From contig NZ_CAMAPC010000002.1 in NCBI RefSeq assembly GCF_945859825.1, forward strand, positions 186,001-250,000: a stretch of DNA of 64,000 nt, in the 5' to 3' direction. The notes under the pieces are model-generated. The model saw only the letters and a program-made list of their open reading frames with translations. It was not told the origin of the DNA and ran no database searches. Position numbers and translations under genes: made by a program. Positions 57,689 through 64,000 of the stretch are shown piece by piece (position 1 is the stretch's first letter; each line of letters opens with the position of its first letter). Source of the DNA: Pseudoalteromonas holothuriae (GTDB lineage Bacteria > Pseudomonadota > Gammaproteobacteria > Enterobacterales > Alteromonadaceae).

Positions 57689-58234
57689 ATGTGGAATATT
57701 CCAAACACGCTTACAACATTTAGGTTGTTACTCATTCCTGTATTTGCAGTATTATTTTATTTGCCTTATTCATGGGCATTTTTTGCTGCTGCGTTTATTT
57801 TTTGGCTTGCTTCGGTGACAGATATCTTAGATGGATATTTGGCTCGGAAGTTAGATCAGTCTACACCATTTGGCGCATTTTTAGACCCTGTTGCAGATAA
57901 AGTGATGGTAAGTGTTGCGCTAGTTATGTTAGCCACTTACTACCAGAATCACTTTGTAACGGTTGCTGCAATTATCATTATTAGTCGTGAAATCGTTATA
58001 TCAGCTTTGCGTGAATGGATGGCTGCGTTAGGGAAGCGGGGTAATGTTGCGGTATCCTCAATGGGTAAATTTAAAACGGCTGCACAGATGTTGGCGATTA
58101 TTGGCTTAATTTGGCAATATGCGCCATGGATGGTAAATATTAGTTATGCACTATTGGCTATTGCAACCTTGCTCACAGTGACTTCTATGCTAGCTTATTT
58201 CTATGCTGCTAAGGAGCAGTTGACTAATTCTTAA
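57689..58234 (+). CDS. pgsA: CDP-diacylglycerol-glycerol-3-phosphate 3-phosphatidyltransferase
   Basis: PgsA makes phosphatidylglycerol phosphate, the committed step to phosphatidylglycerol and cardiolipin, in the inner membrane. The CDP-alcohol phosphotransferase motif DGX2ARX8GX3DX3D is complete in DILDGYLARKLDQSTPFGAF plus LDPVADKVM. Four to six membrane helices span the 181 residues. It lies 42 bp after uvrC and is followed by the tRNA array, a standard arrangement in this group. Confidence 0.96.
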   Translation: MWNIPNTLTTFRLLLIPVFAVLFYLPYSWAFFAAAFIFWLASVTDILDGYLARKLDQSTPFGAFLDPVADKVMVSVALVMLATYYQNHFVTVAAIIIISREIVISALREWMAALGKRGNVAVSSMGKFKTAAQMLAIIGLIWQYAPWMVNISYALLAIATLLTVTSMLAYFYAAKEQLTNS

Positions 58235-58305
58235 CTCGAAGTGCTTATTATGGCAGCACTTTAGATAATTTTTGAGCAAACGATTAAAAACATTCATTTT
58301 TTATG

Positions 58306-58333
58306 TTGACGCGTTTTATAACTTCTGTAGAAT
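58306..58333 (+). promoter_or_regulatory. Promoter of the tRNA array
   Basis: TTGACG (58306-58311) and TAGAAT (58328-58333) with a 16-bp spacer, followed by the GC-rich discriminator GCGTCC. That is typical of stable-RNA promoters under stringent control. The first tRNA starts 44 bp downstream. Confidence 0.65.
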
Positions 58334-58376
58334 GCGTCCGTGTTGAGAGGGCAGCATGCCTTTTAAATTAAAAATC

Positions 58377-58452
58377 GCGAGTGTAGCTCAGCTGGTAGAG
58401 CGCGACCTTGCCAAGGTCGAGGTCACGAGTTCGAACCTCGTTACTCGCTCCA
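58377..58452 (+). tRNA. tRNA-Gly (anticodon GCC), copy 1
   Basis: 76 nt with encoded CCA. Anticodon loop CTTGCCAAG gives GCC. Acceptor GCGAGTG pairs with the 3' strand ending TACTCGC; T arm has GTTCGAACC. Confidence 0.97.
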
Positions 58453-58467
58453 ATTTTTAATTATGAC

Positions 58468-58541
58468 GGCGGAATGGCAGAGTGGCTATGCAGCGGATTG
58501 CAAATCCGTCCACCTCGGTTCGACTCCGGGTTCCGCCTCCA
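58468..58541 (+). tRNA. tRNA-Cys (anticodon GCA), copy 1
   Basis: 74 nt with encoded CCA; acceptor GGCGGAA/TTCCGCC; anticodon arm CGGATTGCAAATCCG; T loop TTCGACT. Confidence 0.97.
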
Positions 58542-58575
58542 TATCTCAACACTCCACATGCGAAAGCAACCCGAT

Positions 58576-58662
58576 GCCCGGGTGGTGGAATTGGTAGACA
58601 CAAGGGATTTAAAATCCCTCGTCCGTAAGGACGTGCCGGTTCAAGTCCGGCCCCGGGCACCA
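58576..58662 (+). tRNA. tRNA-Leu (anticodon TAA), copy 1
   Basis: 87 nt with a long variable arm (CGTCCGTAAGGACG), typical of class II tRNA. Acceptor GCCCGGG/CCCGGGC; anticodon arm GGGATTTAAAATCCC; encoded CCA. Confidence 0.97.
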
Positions 58663-58691
58663 TTTGGATTAGAGATTTATCTCTTTGTGAT

Positions 58692-58767
58692 GCGAGTGTA
58701 GCTCAGCTGGTAGAGCGCGACCTTGCCAAGGTCGAGGTCACGAGTTCGAACCTCGTTACTCGCTCCA
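58692..58767 (+). tRNA. tRNA-Gly (anticodon GCC), copy 2
   Basis: Identical in sequence to copy 1, 76 nt, encoded CCA. Confidence 0.97.
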
Positions 58768-58791
58768 ATCTAATGCTTTTGCAGACCCGAT

Positions 58792-58878
58792 GCCCGGGTG
58801 GTGGAATTGGTAGACACAAGGGATTTAAAATCCCTCGTCCGTAAGGACGTGCCGGTTCAAGTCCGGCCCCGGGCACCA
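58792..58878 (+). tRNA. tRNA-Leu (anticodon TAA), copy 2
   Basis: Identical to copy 1, 87 nt, encoded CCA. Confidence 0.97.
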
Positions 58879-58961
58879 TTTGATTGAGAGTATAATTAGG
58901 TAGCAATTATAAATATCATTATCGTGTTTTTATAATTTTACTCAAATAGTGCATTTATGAT

Positions 58962-59037
58962 GCGAGTGTAGCTCAGCTGGTAGAGCGCGACCTTGCCAAG
59001 GTCGAGGTCACGAGTTCGAACCTCGTTACTCGCTCCA
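58962..59037 (+). tRNA. tRNA-Gly (anticodon GCC), copy 3
   Basis: Identical to copy 1. The leader ATTTATGAT is shared with copy 4. Confidence 0.97.
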
Positions 59038-59148
59038 ATCAAATATCAGGTCACCTTATTGAAGAAGTTTGTGAGTGCAACTCAGTATGAACTAATTGAA
59101 CGTGTTTATTGTTTAAATAGTACTAACTAATAGCAGCGCATTTATGAT

Positions 59149-59224
59149 GCGAGTGTAGCTCAGCTGGTAGAGCGCGACCTTGCCAAGGTCGAGGTCACGA
59201 GTTCGAACCTCGTTACTCGCTCCA
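59149..59224 (+). tRNA. tRNA-Gly (anticodon GCC), copy 4
   Basis: Identical to copy 1, 76 nt, encoded CCA. The leader GCATTTATGAT matches that of copy 3. Confidence 0.97.
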
Positions 59225-59239
59225 AACTTTTGATAATAA

Positions 59240-59313
59240 GGCGGAATGGCAGAGTGGCTATGCAGCGGATTGCAAATCCGTCTACCTCGGTTCAACTCCG
59301 GGTTCCGCCTCCA
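59240..59313 (+). tRNA. tRNA-Cys (anticodon GCA), copy 2
   Basis: Differs from copy 1 at two places: TCTACC instead of TCCACC after the anticodon stem and T loop TTCAACT instead of TTCGACT. Both should be tolerated. Confidence 0.96.
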
Positions 59314-59347
59314 TTTATTAAATCTCCACATGCGCAAGCAGCCCGAT

Positions 59348-59434
59348 GCCCGGGTGGTGGAATTGGTAGACACAAGGGATTTAAAATCCCTCGTTCGTAA
59401 GAACGTGCCGGTTCAAGTCCGGCCCCGGGCACCA
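59348..59434 (+). tRNA. tRNA-Leu (anticodon TAA), copy 3
   Basis: Identical to copies 1 and 2 except in the variable arm, CGTTCGTAAGAACG, where a C-G pair has become T-A. The stem is kept. Confidence 0.97.
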
Positions 59435-59550
59435 TCTTATTCAATATTCAGTTCATACTATTTCAATATATTTCATCTAAACAAACTGAAGTATGTTAAT
59501 GAATGAAATAACTACTTCGATAGATAAATAACTGTACTCAAATAAAACTA

Positions 59551-59706
59551 TACCAATTTTATTAAATTATTGATCATTCTAGCGACCTAATGACTCATTA
59601 ACTGTGTTAAAAATGACTTATGTAGAATCACAACATACCGAAATTTTTGCCTTTGAACTAAGCCATTTCTCTGTCTCAATATCTGGTCATTTATTTAATA
59701 TAGTTG
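59551..59706. repeat. Interspersed repeat copy B (most complete copy)
   Basis: About 156 bp with imperfect terminal inverted repeats. The left end ACCAATTTTATTAAAT and the inverted right end ATCAACTATATTAAAT agree at about 19 of 25 positions when extended. No coding frame lies inside. Related partial or shortened copies lie near 920, 12071 and 53515. It ends 4 bp before the stop codon of the minus-strand gene at 59710. Confidence 0.75.
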
Positions 59707-59709
59707 ATC

Positions 59710-60762
59710 TTATTTTTGTAAATCCCACACTGAAACGCCACCGGCTGACATTTTTTTGATAGGCGTACTATGGCGCAAAGCCACTGTATTGGCAGGAGTA
59801 TTAGCTAGAAACACAGTTTGTGCGCCTTCAGTAAAGCTATCGTTGTGTATACATTGTGGCCGAATGGCCAGTGCGCTGCCATCGAGAGGAATTTCAAACA
59901 TGCTAAAGTGGTATTGCTGCGTTGTAACTGTTCGGTAGTAATCATCTTCATGTGTACTATCAAGCTTACGGCCCAGTAAAATACGAGACACAGTGTGATT
60001 GCCAAAGACACGATCTTTGCCTTGTGCCGGTAACCAAATGTGTGGAAATGGGTGATGTTCAACAAATAAGCCACCTGCTTTAGTTGCGCTAAATTGATAG
60101 TCTGTGATGTACTGTGGTAATTTTTGGTCATATTGGATCCCCCATAAATCCTGATTAAAACCAAGTGCAAATTCTTCTTTTGGTGCTAACAAAATACCAC
60201 CAAAATAGGCCAAGGTATCTAAGTATGTTTGTTGTGATTTGGGAGTGGAGCCATAAGTGAGTAAGGGAAAGCTTAATTCGTCAACATCACAAATGAGCTG
60301 CCCAGTGCTACCAAATACATTGGCGGAGCCATCTAACCCGTTTATTCCTGCGCCATCTGTCACAGCGCTCCAAAAACCACTTACACACAGTGCACATTCT
60401 TTACTTGGTGGTAAGCCTGTACGTTCGTTATGTAGCCTGTTAAGGCGTGTAATAAGGTCTGCCTCAGGGTTCATTGGGGCACGCTTATTTTGTACAACAA
60501 AATTGCTTGCTTGATTATCTAAATGTACCAAAGTACCAGAGCGAATTGGACCAAATAAGCCTGTGGTAGTCAGTAGTAGTTCTTTATCGGCACTGCGATT
60601 TAAAACAGCATTATTTAAAAATTCAAAGTTATTGTCTAAGTCTTGATTTGACACACCTTGGACAACATTTGCCCAACGCGGCTCACACATTTGACGGTCT
60701 CTGTACTCGTGCAGAGTTTCTCCACCAAGAAAAGTGGGTGTTTTAAAGGTAATATGCGACAT
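59710..60762 (-). CDS. Conserved-looking protein of unknown function
   Basis: A 350-residue protein with no signal peptide or membrane helix. I do not recognise the family. It is rich in His, Phe, Asn and aromatic motifs: GLFGPIRSGTLVHLDN, PPSKECALCVSGFWSAVTDG, FVEHHPFPHIWLP, NHTVSRILLGRKLD and QYHFSMFEIPLDG. The clustered histidines (EHHPFPH) and the CALC pair could bind a metal, which is only a guess. Start: ATG with AAGGAG about 7 bp upstream, a good site. Frame and length suggest a real cytoplasmic protein. It is 345 bp downstream of a Tsx-like channel gene on the same strand. Confidence 0.7.
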   Translation of the reverse strand: MSHITFKTPTFLGGETLHEYRDRQMCEPRWANVVQGVSNQDLDNNFEFLNNAVLNRSADKELLLTTTGLFGPIRSGTLVHLDNQASNFVVQNKRAPMNPEADLITRLNRLHNERTGLPPSKECALCVSGFWSAVTDGAGINGLDGSANVFGSTGQLICDVDELSFPLLTYGSTPKSQQTYLDTLAYFGGILLAPKEEFALGFNQDLWGIQYDQKLPQYITDYQFSATKAGGLFVEHHPFPHIWLPAQGKDRVFGNHTVSRILLGRKLDSTHEDDYYRTVTTQQYHFSMFEIPLDGSALAIRPQCIHNDSFTEGAQTVFLANTPANTVALRHSTPIKKMSAGGVSVWDLQK

Positions 60763-60934
60763 TGCTATGCTCCTTGATAGTCATAAATTTTTGCTGATGT
60801 GAATTGAGTTTAACTTGCAATATATGTTGTTCATTTAAGCTCAAAACATGACTTATGTGTATTACTGCACATTACAACAGTTGCAATTATATTTAAGTTT
60901 GAGTTACTACCGTGGCTTGATAGTGAGGGCTTAG

Positions 60935-60956
60935 CTTTAAACTGAACAGTTTAAAG
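60935..60956. terminator. Hairpin in the 345-bp gap before the unknown gene
   Basis: CTTTAAACTG-AA-CAGTTTAAAG, perfect 10-bp arms. A second, weaker hairpin with AAAGAGT/ACTCTTT follows near 61000-61030. Either could end the minus-strand transcript of the Tsx-like gene. The rest of 60763-61106 shows no gene. Confidence 0.4.
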
Positions 60957-61106
60957 TTAGTGTTTTATCATTTAAAGCAGGAAGTTTTACACCGCAAAGA
61001 GTATGTTTAGCGAAGCTCACTCTTTTTTATCAAGCTGAATGAACCCTTGCTCTAGCGCAGTATTCATCTGAGGTTATTTGCTATTGTTATCTTGGATTAA
61101 GGTTAA

Positions 61107-61892
61107 CTAGAATGTCCAAGCTAAGTGTAGTTGTGGTGATGATTCATTCACGGATGTACCTAATTTATTACGCCAGACTTGCCATTCGATGCCTAACATT
61201 AGCGTGTCACTTTTATTACCTAGAGTATGACCTAAATCCCATTGAAAGATCATTTGCGCTAATATCCAGTCATTCACATATTTACCTGTTTCATCACGTC
61301 GCGAGCCTATATATTCGGCATGACCTGTAAAATAAAACTTATGCGAACCAAGCTGATAAGGGTATCCCCAAGCTAAGTCCAACATAAAGCTATTGTTAGT
61401 TTGGGGTGCGCCTTGTTTTTTAAGCCCACCGTTGTTATCAAAGTACCCTGTGATAGTCGTAGTTAAGAACTTAAATCCGGGAACCCCCCAACTTAACTTA
61501 ATGCCGGGTAAGTACTTCATAACTTTAGTATCGCCGCCTGCATTAATACCCATCACAAAACCCACATCTTTTAAATGCCACACATTATATTGCCAGTCAA
61601 ACATCGCCTTAGTACTAAAAGTGGCATAGGCTTCACCGTAAAAGTCTCTATCGTTAAAGTCATCTATTAAGTTGTCATCAAGGTAATCAATGAAAAAGAA
61701 AGTATCGCCGAAATCGTGACCAGATGCGTGCTGCAATGAATAAATAGTGGTCATTGCTTGTTGTTTTGTAAATGGGTTATCGAGCTGGCCATGATTAATA
61801 TGTAGTTGTGTTTTACTCCAATTTGCTGCGTACAAAACAGGAGTTAGCATGAATAAGAATATATTTAGTAAGGTTATATAAAAGTATCTCAT
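61107..61892 (-). CDS. Tsx/OmpK-type outer membrane channel
   Basis: A 261-residue outer membrane protein of the nucleoside-specific channel family (Tsx, OmpK). The signal peptide ends VLYA. Family segments: WSKTQLHINHGQLDNPF, LQHASGHDFGDTFFFIDYLD, FNDRDFYGEAYATFS, GLKKQ in the middle and the C-terminal QLHLAWTF with a terminal Phe. Two starts (61892, 61904) are possible; 61892 gives a standard signal peptide. Tsx imports nucleosides; OmpK of Vibrio is a phage receptor. It lies 92 bp after the NhaC-like gene on the same strand. Confidence 0.88.
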   Translation of the reverse strand: MRYFYITLLNIFLFMLTPVLYAANWSKTQLHINHGQLDNPFTKQQAMTTIYSLQHASGHDFGDTFFFIDYLDDNLIDDFNDRDFYGEAYATFSTKAMFDWQYNVWHLKDVGFVMGINAGGDTKVMKYLPGIKLSWGVPGFKFLTTTITGYFDNNGGLKKQGAPQTNNSFMLDLAWGYPYQLGSHKFYFTGHAEYIGSRRDETGKYVNDWILAQMIFQWDLGHTLGNKSDTLMLGIEWQVWRNKLGTSVNESSPQLHLAWTF

Positions 61893-61983
61893 GTCAGTAT
61901 CCATAGCATTGAGCGCGTCACTGACAAGAAGTATAGACAATGCGCTCAAAAAGCGAGCGCATTGGTAAGCGTGAATGTATGCT

Positions 61984-63297
61984 TTAGACTTTATTTCTGC
62001 GCAAACAAATAACTGAAATAGCCGTAAATGCTAAAATAAAGCAGTAAAATGAGGAGGTAGACACGTCCCAAGGACTGATTTTAAAAGTCGCTCCCAATAA
62101 TAGAGCTTGAGCGCCATATGGTAATGATCCTTGCATTACACAAGCAAAAATATCGAGCAAACTTGCTGAACGTTTACCGCTAATTTTACCATCATCAGCG
62201 AGCTTTTTGGCAACTGGGCCTGCAACAATAATGCTGACGGTATTGTTAGCAATACATAAATTGCTGACTAAAACTAATGCCGCAATACCTAGTTGATCAG
62301 CCACTTTTCTATGCCATTTGGCAATAATTGCAGTTAATTTTTGTATTTTTTGCGCTAGGTAATCTAAGCCACCGTTGATGCGAATAAATTCAGACAAGCC
62401 ACCAATAAACATTGATAGCAAGAATATTTCTTGCATATCGCTAAAGCCTTTGTAGATGTCTTTAACAAAGCTGCCTGCTTGATAATCGCCAACAAACCCC
62501 ATGGCTGCGGCAAAAACAATACCGCTAAATAGTACTACAAATACGTTCATGCCAGCGACCGCTAACACTAAAATAAACAAATAAGGTAATACCAGTAGCC
62601 AATCAAACGGTTTAGCTGCTACTGCCTGTGGTTCGGGTGTTAAAAATACTAATAAGCATACGGTTAATACGGCTGCGGGGAGTGCAATTTTTAGGTTTTC
62701 TCTAAACTTGTCTTTCATTTCACAGCCTTGCGTGCGCGTTGCGGCAATAGTTGTATCAGAAATAATTGACAAGTTATCACCAAACATAGCGCCCGATACA
62801 ATGGTGCCTGCCATCAACGCGGGGTCAATACCTGTTTTTAAAGACACAGCATACGCAATTGGGCCAATAGCACCTATGGTGCCCATAGAGGTGCCCATAG
62901 CGGTAGAAACCACGGCTGAAATTAAAAATAAGCCAGGTAATAAAAACGATGCAGGAATAAACGATAAACCAGCATTGACCACAGCATCAACGCCACCTGT
63001 GGCACCTGCTACAGCAGAGAAGGCACCAGCTAGGAGGTAAATGAGACACATGGTAATAATGTTATTGTGCCCAGCGCCTTTAATAAACGTTTCAACGCTT
63101 TGGTTAATGCTTGCTTTATTAACTAAAAATGCGATAACGATGGCAGGTAAGATGGCAACTGGCGCAGGTAGTTGATAAAACGCATAATCAACACCTTGCG
63201 ATTGTAAGTATAAGCCGGCACCTAAAAATAGCACCACAAAGGTGAGCAAAGGAAGCAGTGACAACTTAGCTGCCAATTTGTTTACAGACGTTGACAT
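61984..63297 (-). CDS. NhaC-family Na+/H+ antiporter-like transporter
   Basis: A 437-residue integral membrane protein with about 11-12 helices, in the NhaC/ion-transporter superfamily. Family segments include STAMGTSMGTIGAIGPIAYA, VSGAMFGDNLSIISDTTIAA, TRTQGCEMKDKFRENLKIAL, FIGGLSEFIRINGGLDYL and CVMQGSLPYGAQALLLGA. Known members exchange Na+ for H+ or exchange organic acids, so the substrate here is not certain. It is upstream of a Tsx-like channel gene on the same strand. Confidence 0.87.
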   Translation of the reverse strand: MSTSVNKLAAKLSLLPLLTFVVLFLGAGLYLQSQGVDYAFYQLPAPVAILPAIVIAFLVNKASINQSVETFIKGAGHNNIITMCLIYLLAGAFSAVAGATGGVDAVVNAGLSFIPASFLLPGLFLISAVVSTAMGTSMGTIGAIGPIAYAVSLKTGIDPALMAGTIVSGAMFGDNLSIISDTTIAATRTQGCEMKDKFRENLKIALPAAVLTVCLLVFLTPEPQAVAAKPFDWLLVLPYLFILVLAVAGMNVFVVLFSGIVFAAAMGFVGDYQAGSFVKDIYKGFSDMQEIFLLSMFIGGLSEFIRINGGLDYLAQKIQKLTAIIAKWHRKVADQLGIAALVLVSNLCIANNTVSIIVAGPVAKKLADDGKISGKRSASLLDIFACVMQGSLPYGAQALLLGATFKISPWDVSTSSFYCFILAFTAISVICLRRNKV

Positions 63298-63653
63298 GTA
63301 AACCTCATATCAATAAATAGTTGTTTTTATTATGCATTCATTGTTTACATATTTGAGCGCATAATACAAGTGGTATGAAAGATGTGTGAATGTATAGATG
63401 GCTAGATGGTTTGTCAAATTTTAATGCGGTTATTTGCATGGAAAATACCACAATAGCGTTTATTTAAGCATTAAAGTCGTTTAAGAAGTATTTGGTTGGT
63501 GTTAGGGTGGGTTTAAAAAAGTAATGCAGCAAAGTATCAACATCGTTATCTCTATTCACGGCTTGGTTATCCTCTATTTTAAAAACGAGAAAAGGGGAAT
63601 ACACATTTGACATGGTATATTCTTTGTGATGGAAGTTGATTTTTTTTATTTTT
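63298..63653. other. Intergenic stretch before the octamer repeat
   Basis: These 356 bp separate the NhaC-like gene from the tandem repeat at 63654. I see no gene or known regulatory element here. Confidence 0.5.
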
Positions 63654-63691
63654 TTATTTTGTTATTTTGTTATTTTGTTATTTTGTTATTT
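63654..63691. repeat. Octamer tandem repeat (TTATTTTG)
   Basis: Four full copies of TTATTTTG (63654-63661, 63662-63669, 63670-63677, 63678-63685) and a partial fifth (TTATTT, 63686-63691). It ends 14 bp before the start codon of the next gene. A longer T-rich tract precedes it. Confidence 0.9.
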
Positions 63692-63705
63692 CTAATGGTA
63701 TTGAT

Positions 63706-64000
63706 ATGGAAGGTGTAAGTAATTTATTTCCTATAAGTTTAAAGCGATTGAGTAAGTTTACCTTGTTAATAGTTACCTTACTTTCTTTTTATACCTATGG
63801 ACAAGAAGTTGGAGTTTTTGAGCCTCTAAATGAGCCAGTCGTGATACCAGAACCTCCTACTTTGAATATCAAAACGACTGGGATTGAAGCAATAACAAAT
63901 AAGGAAGGTAAAAAAGAGTTTCAATACACCGCTCCTCATATTCCAGCCATTCGAACTAGCAATGACGGTCGAATTGGACTTTTTTTAAAACGATTAGGAA
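63706..64000 (+). CDS. Secreted protein of unknown function, 3' end cut by the window
   Basis: From the ATG at 63706 the frame stays open for 98 codons to the end of the window. The product starts with a hydrophobic leader (SKFTLLIVTLLSFYTYG then QEVGVFEPL) that looks like a signal peptide. A Pro-rich stretch follows (NEPVVIPEPPTLNIKTTG, then EAITNKEGKKEFQ). Only the N-terminus is visible, so the family cannot be named. No clear ribosome binding site precedes the ATG. The start codon lies immediately after the octamer repeat. Confidence 0.6.
   Translation, partial: MEGVSNLFPISLKRLSKFTLLIVTLLSFYTYGQEVGVFEPLNEPVVIPEPPTLNIKTTGIEAITNKEGKKEFQYTAPHIPAIRTSNDGRIGLFLKRLG

Noticed and set aside
58408-59506. 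Several open frames of 60-100 codons on both strands across the tRNA array, resembling proteins found in databases
   Set aside because: They are translations of tRNA genes and spacers. Repeated peptides such as ARVVELVDTRDLKS and GAGLEPARPYGRG are well-known tRNA-derived artefacts.
1-64000. CRISPR array, prophage, integron or complete insertion sequence
   Set aside because: I looked for regularly spaced repeats, integrase or transposase frames and attachment duplications at the tRNA array and found none.

Overview
The window looks like a chromosomal segment of a marine gammaproteobacterium of the order Alteromonadales, most likely Pseudoalteromonas or a close relative. This rests on gene order and family content, not on a database search. 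The supporting blocks are rnt-motY, mnmC divergent from fabB, smpB-ratA-ratB-bamE, ilvC divergent from ilvY, uvrY-uvrC-pgsA followed by a Gly/Cys/Leu tRNA array, an edd-eda-gap operon, a tmRNA with tag ANDDNYSLAA, several TonB receptors, and low GC. I see no prophage, CRISPR array, rRNA operon or complete insertion sequence.

Layout. 0-14.5 kb is accessory: a secreted cyclophilin, two divergent Xre-type regulators, a CadC-like membrane regulator convergent with a sulfatase-modifying-factor-like protein that lacks the catalytic cysteines, a trypsin-like lipoprotein, a decayed SWIM zinc-finger gene, an M1 aminopeptidase, and a LysR regulator divergent from a glutathione S-transferase. 14.6-31 kb is mostly core: ssrA, a FapA/DUF342 protein, the Entner-Doudoroff operon edd-eda-gap behind twin palindromic operators, a Sel1-repeat lipoprotein, RNase T, MotY, MnmC, FabB, SmpB, RatA, RatB and BamE. 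A 266-bp terminal-inverted-repeat element sits directly after the fabB stop codon. 31-38 kb holds an M28 peptidase, a TPR lipoprotein, a chemoreceptor, and ilvC/ilvY.

38-47 kb is a metal-uptake-like region: DUF4856 lipoprotein, imelysin-like lipoprotein, FecA-like TonB receptor and a membrane fatty-acid-hydroxylase-family protein, then a copper-type TonB receptor on the other strand, separated by a 57-nt near-perfect palindrome. 47-55 kb carries putP, a periplasmic binding protein, cysK, a DUF5916/CBM9 outer membrane protein and a dicarboxylate-type symporter. 55-59.4 kb is uvrY-uvrC-pgsA and nine tRNA genes. 59.7-64 kb has an unrecognised protein, a Tsx/OmpK-type channel, an NhaC-type antiporter, and the start of a secreted protein that runs off the window behind an octamer tandem repeat.

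The metabolic genes cover glucose breakdown through the Entner-Doudoroff route, branched-chain amino acid synthesis, cysteine synthesis, proline uptake and unsaturated fatty acid synthesis. The best candidates for undescribed biology are the DUF4856-imelysin-receptor-hydroxylase locus, the interspersed repeat family with four degenerate copies in this window, and the large palindrome.
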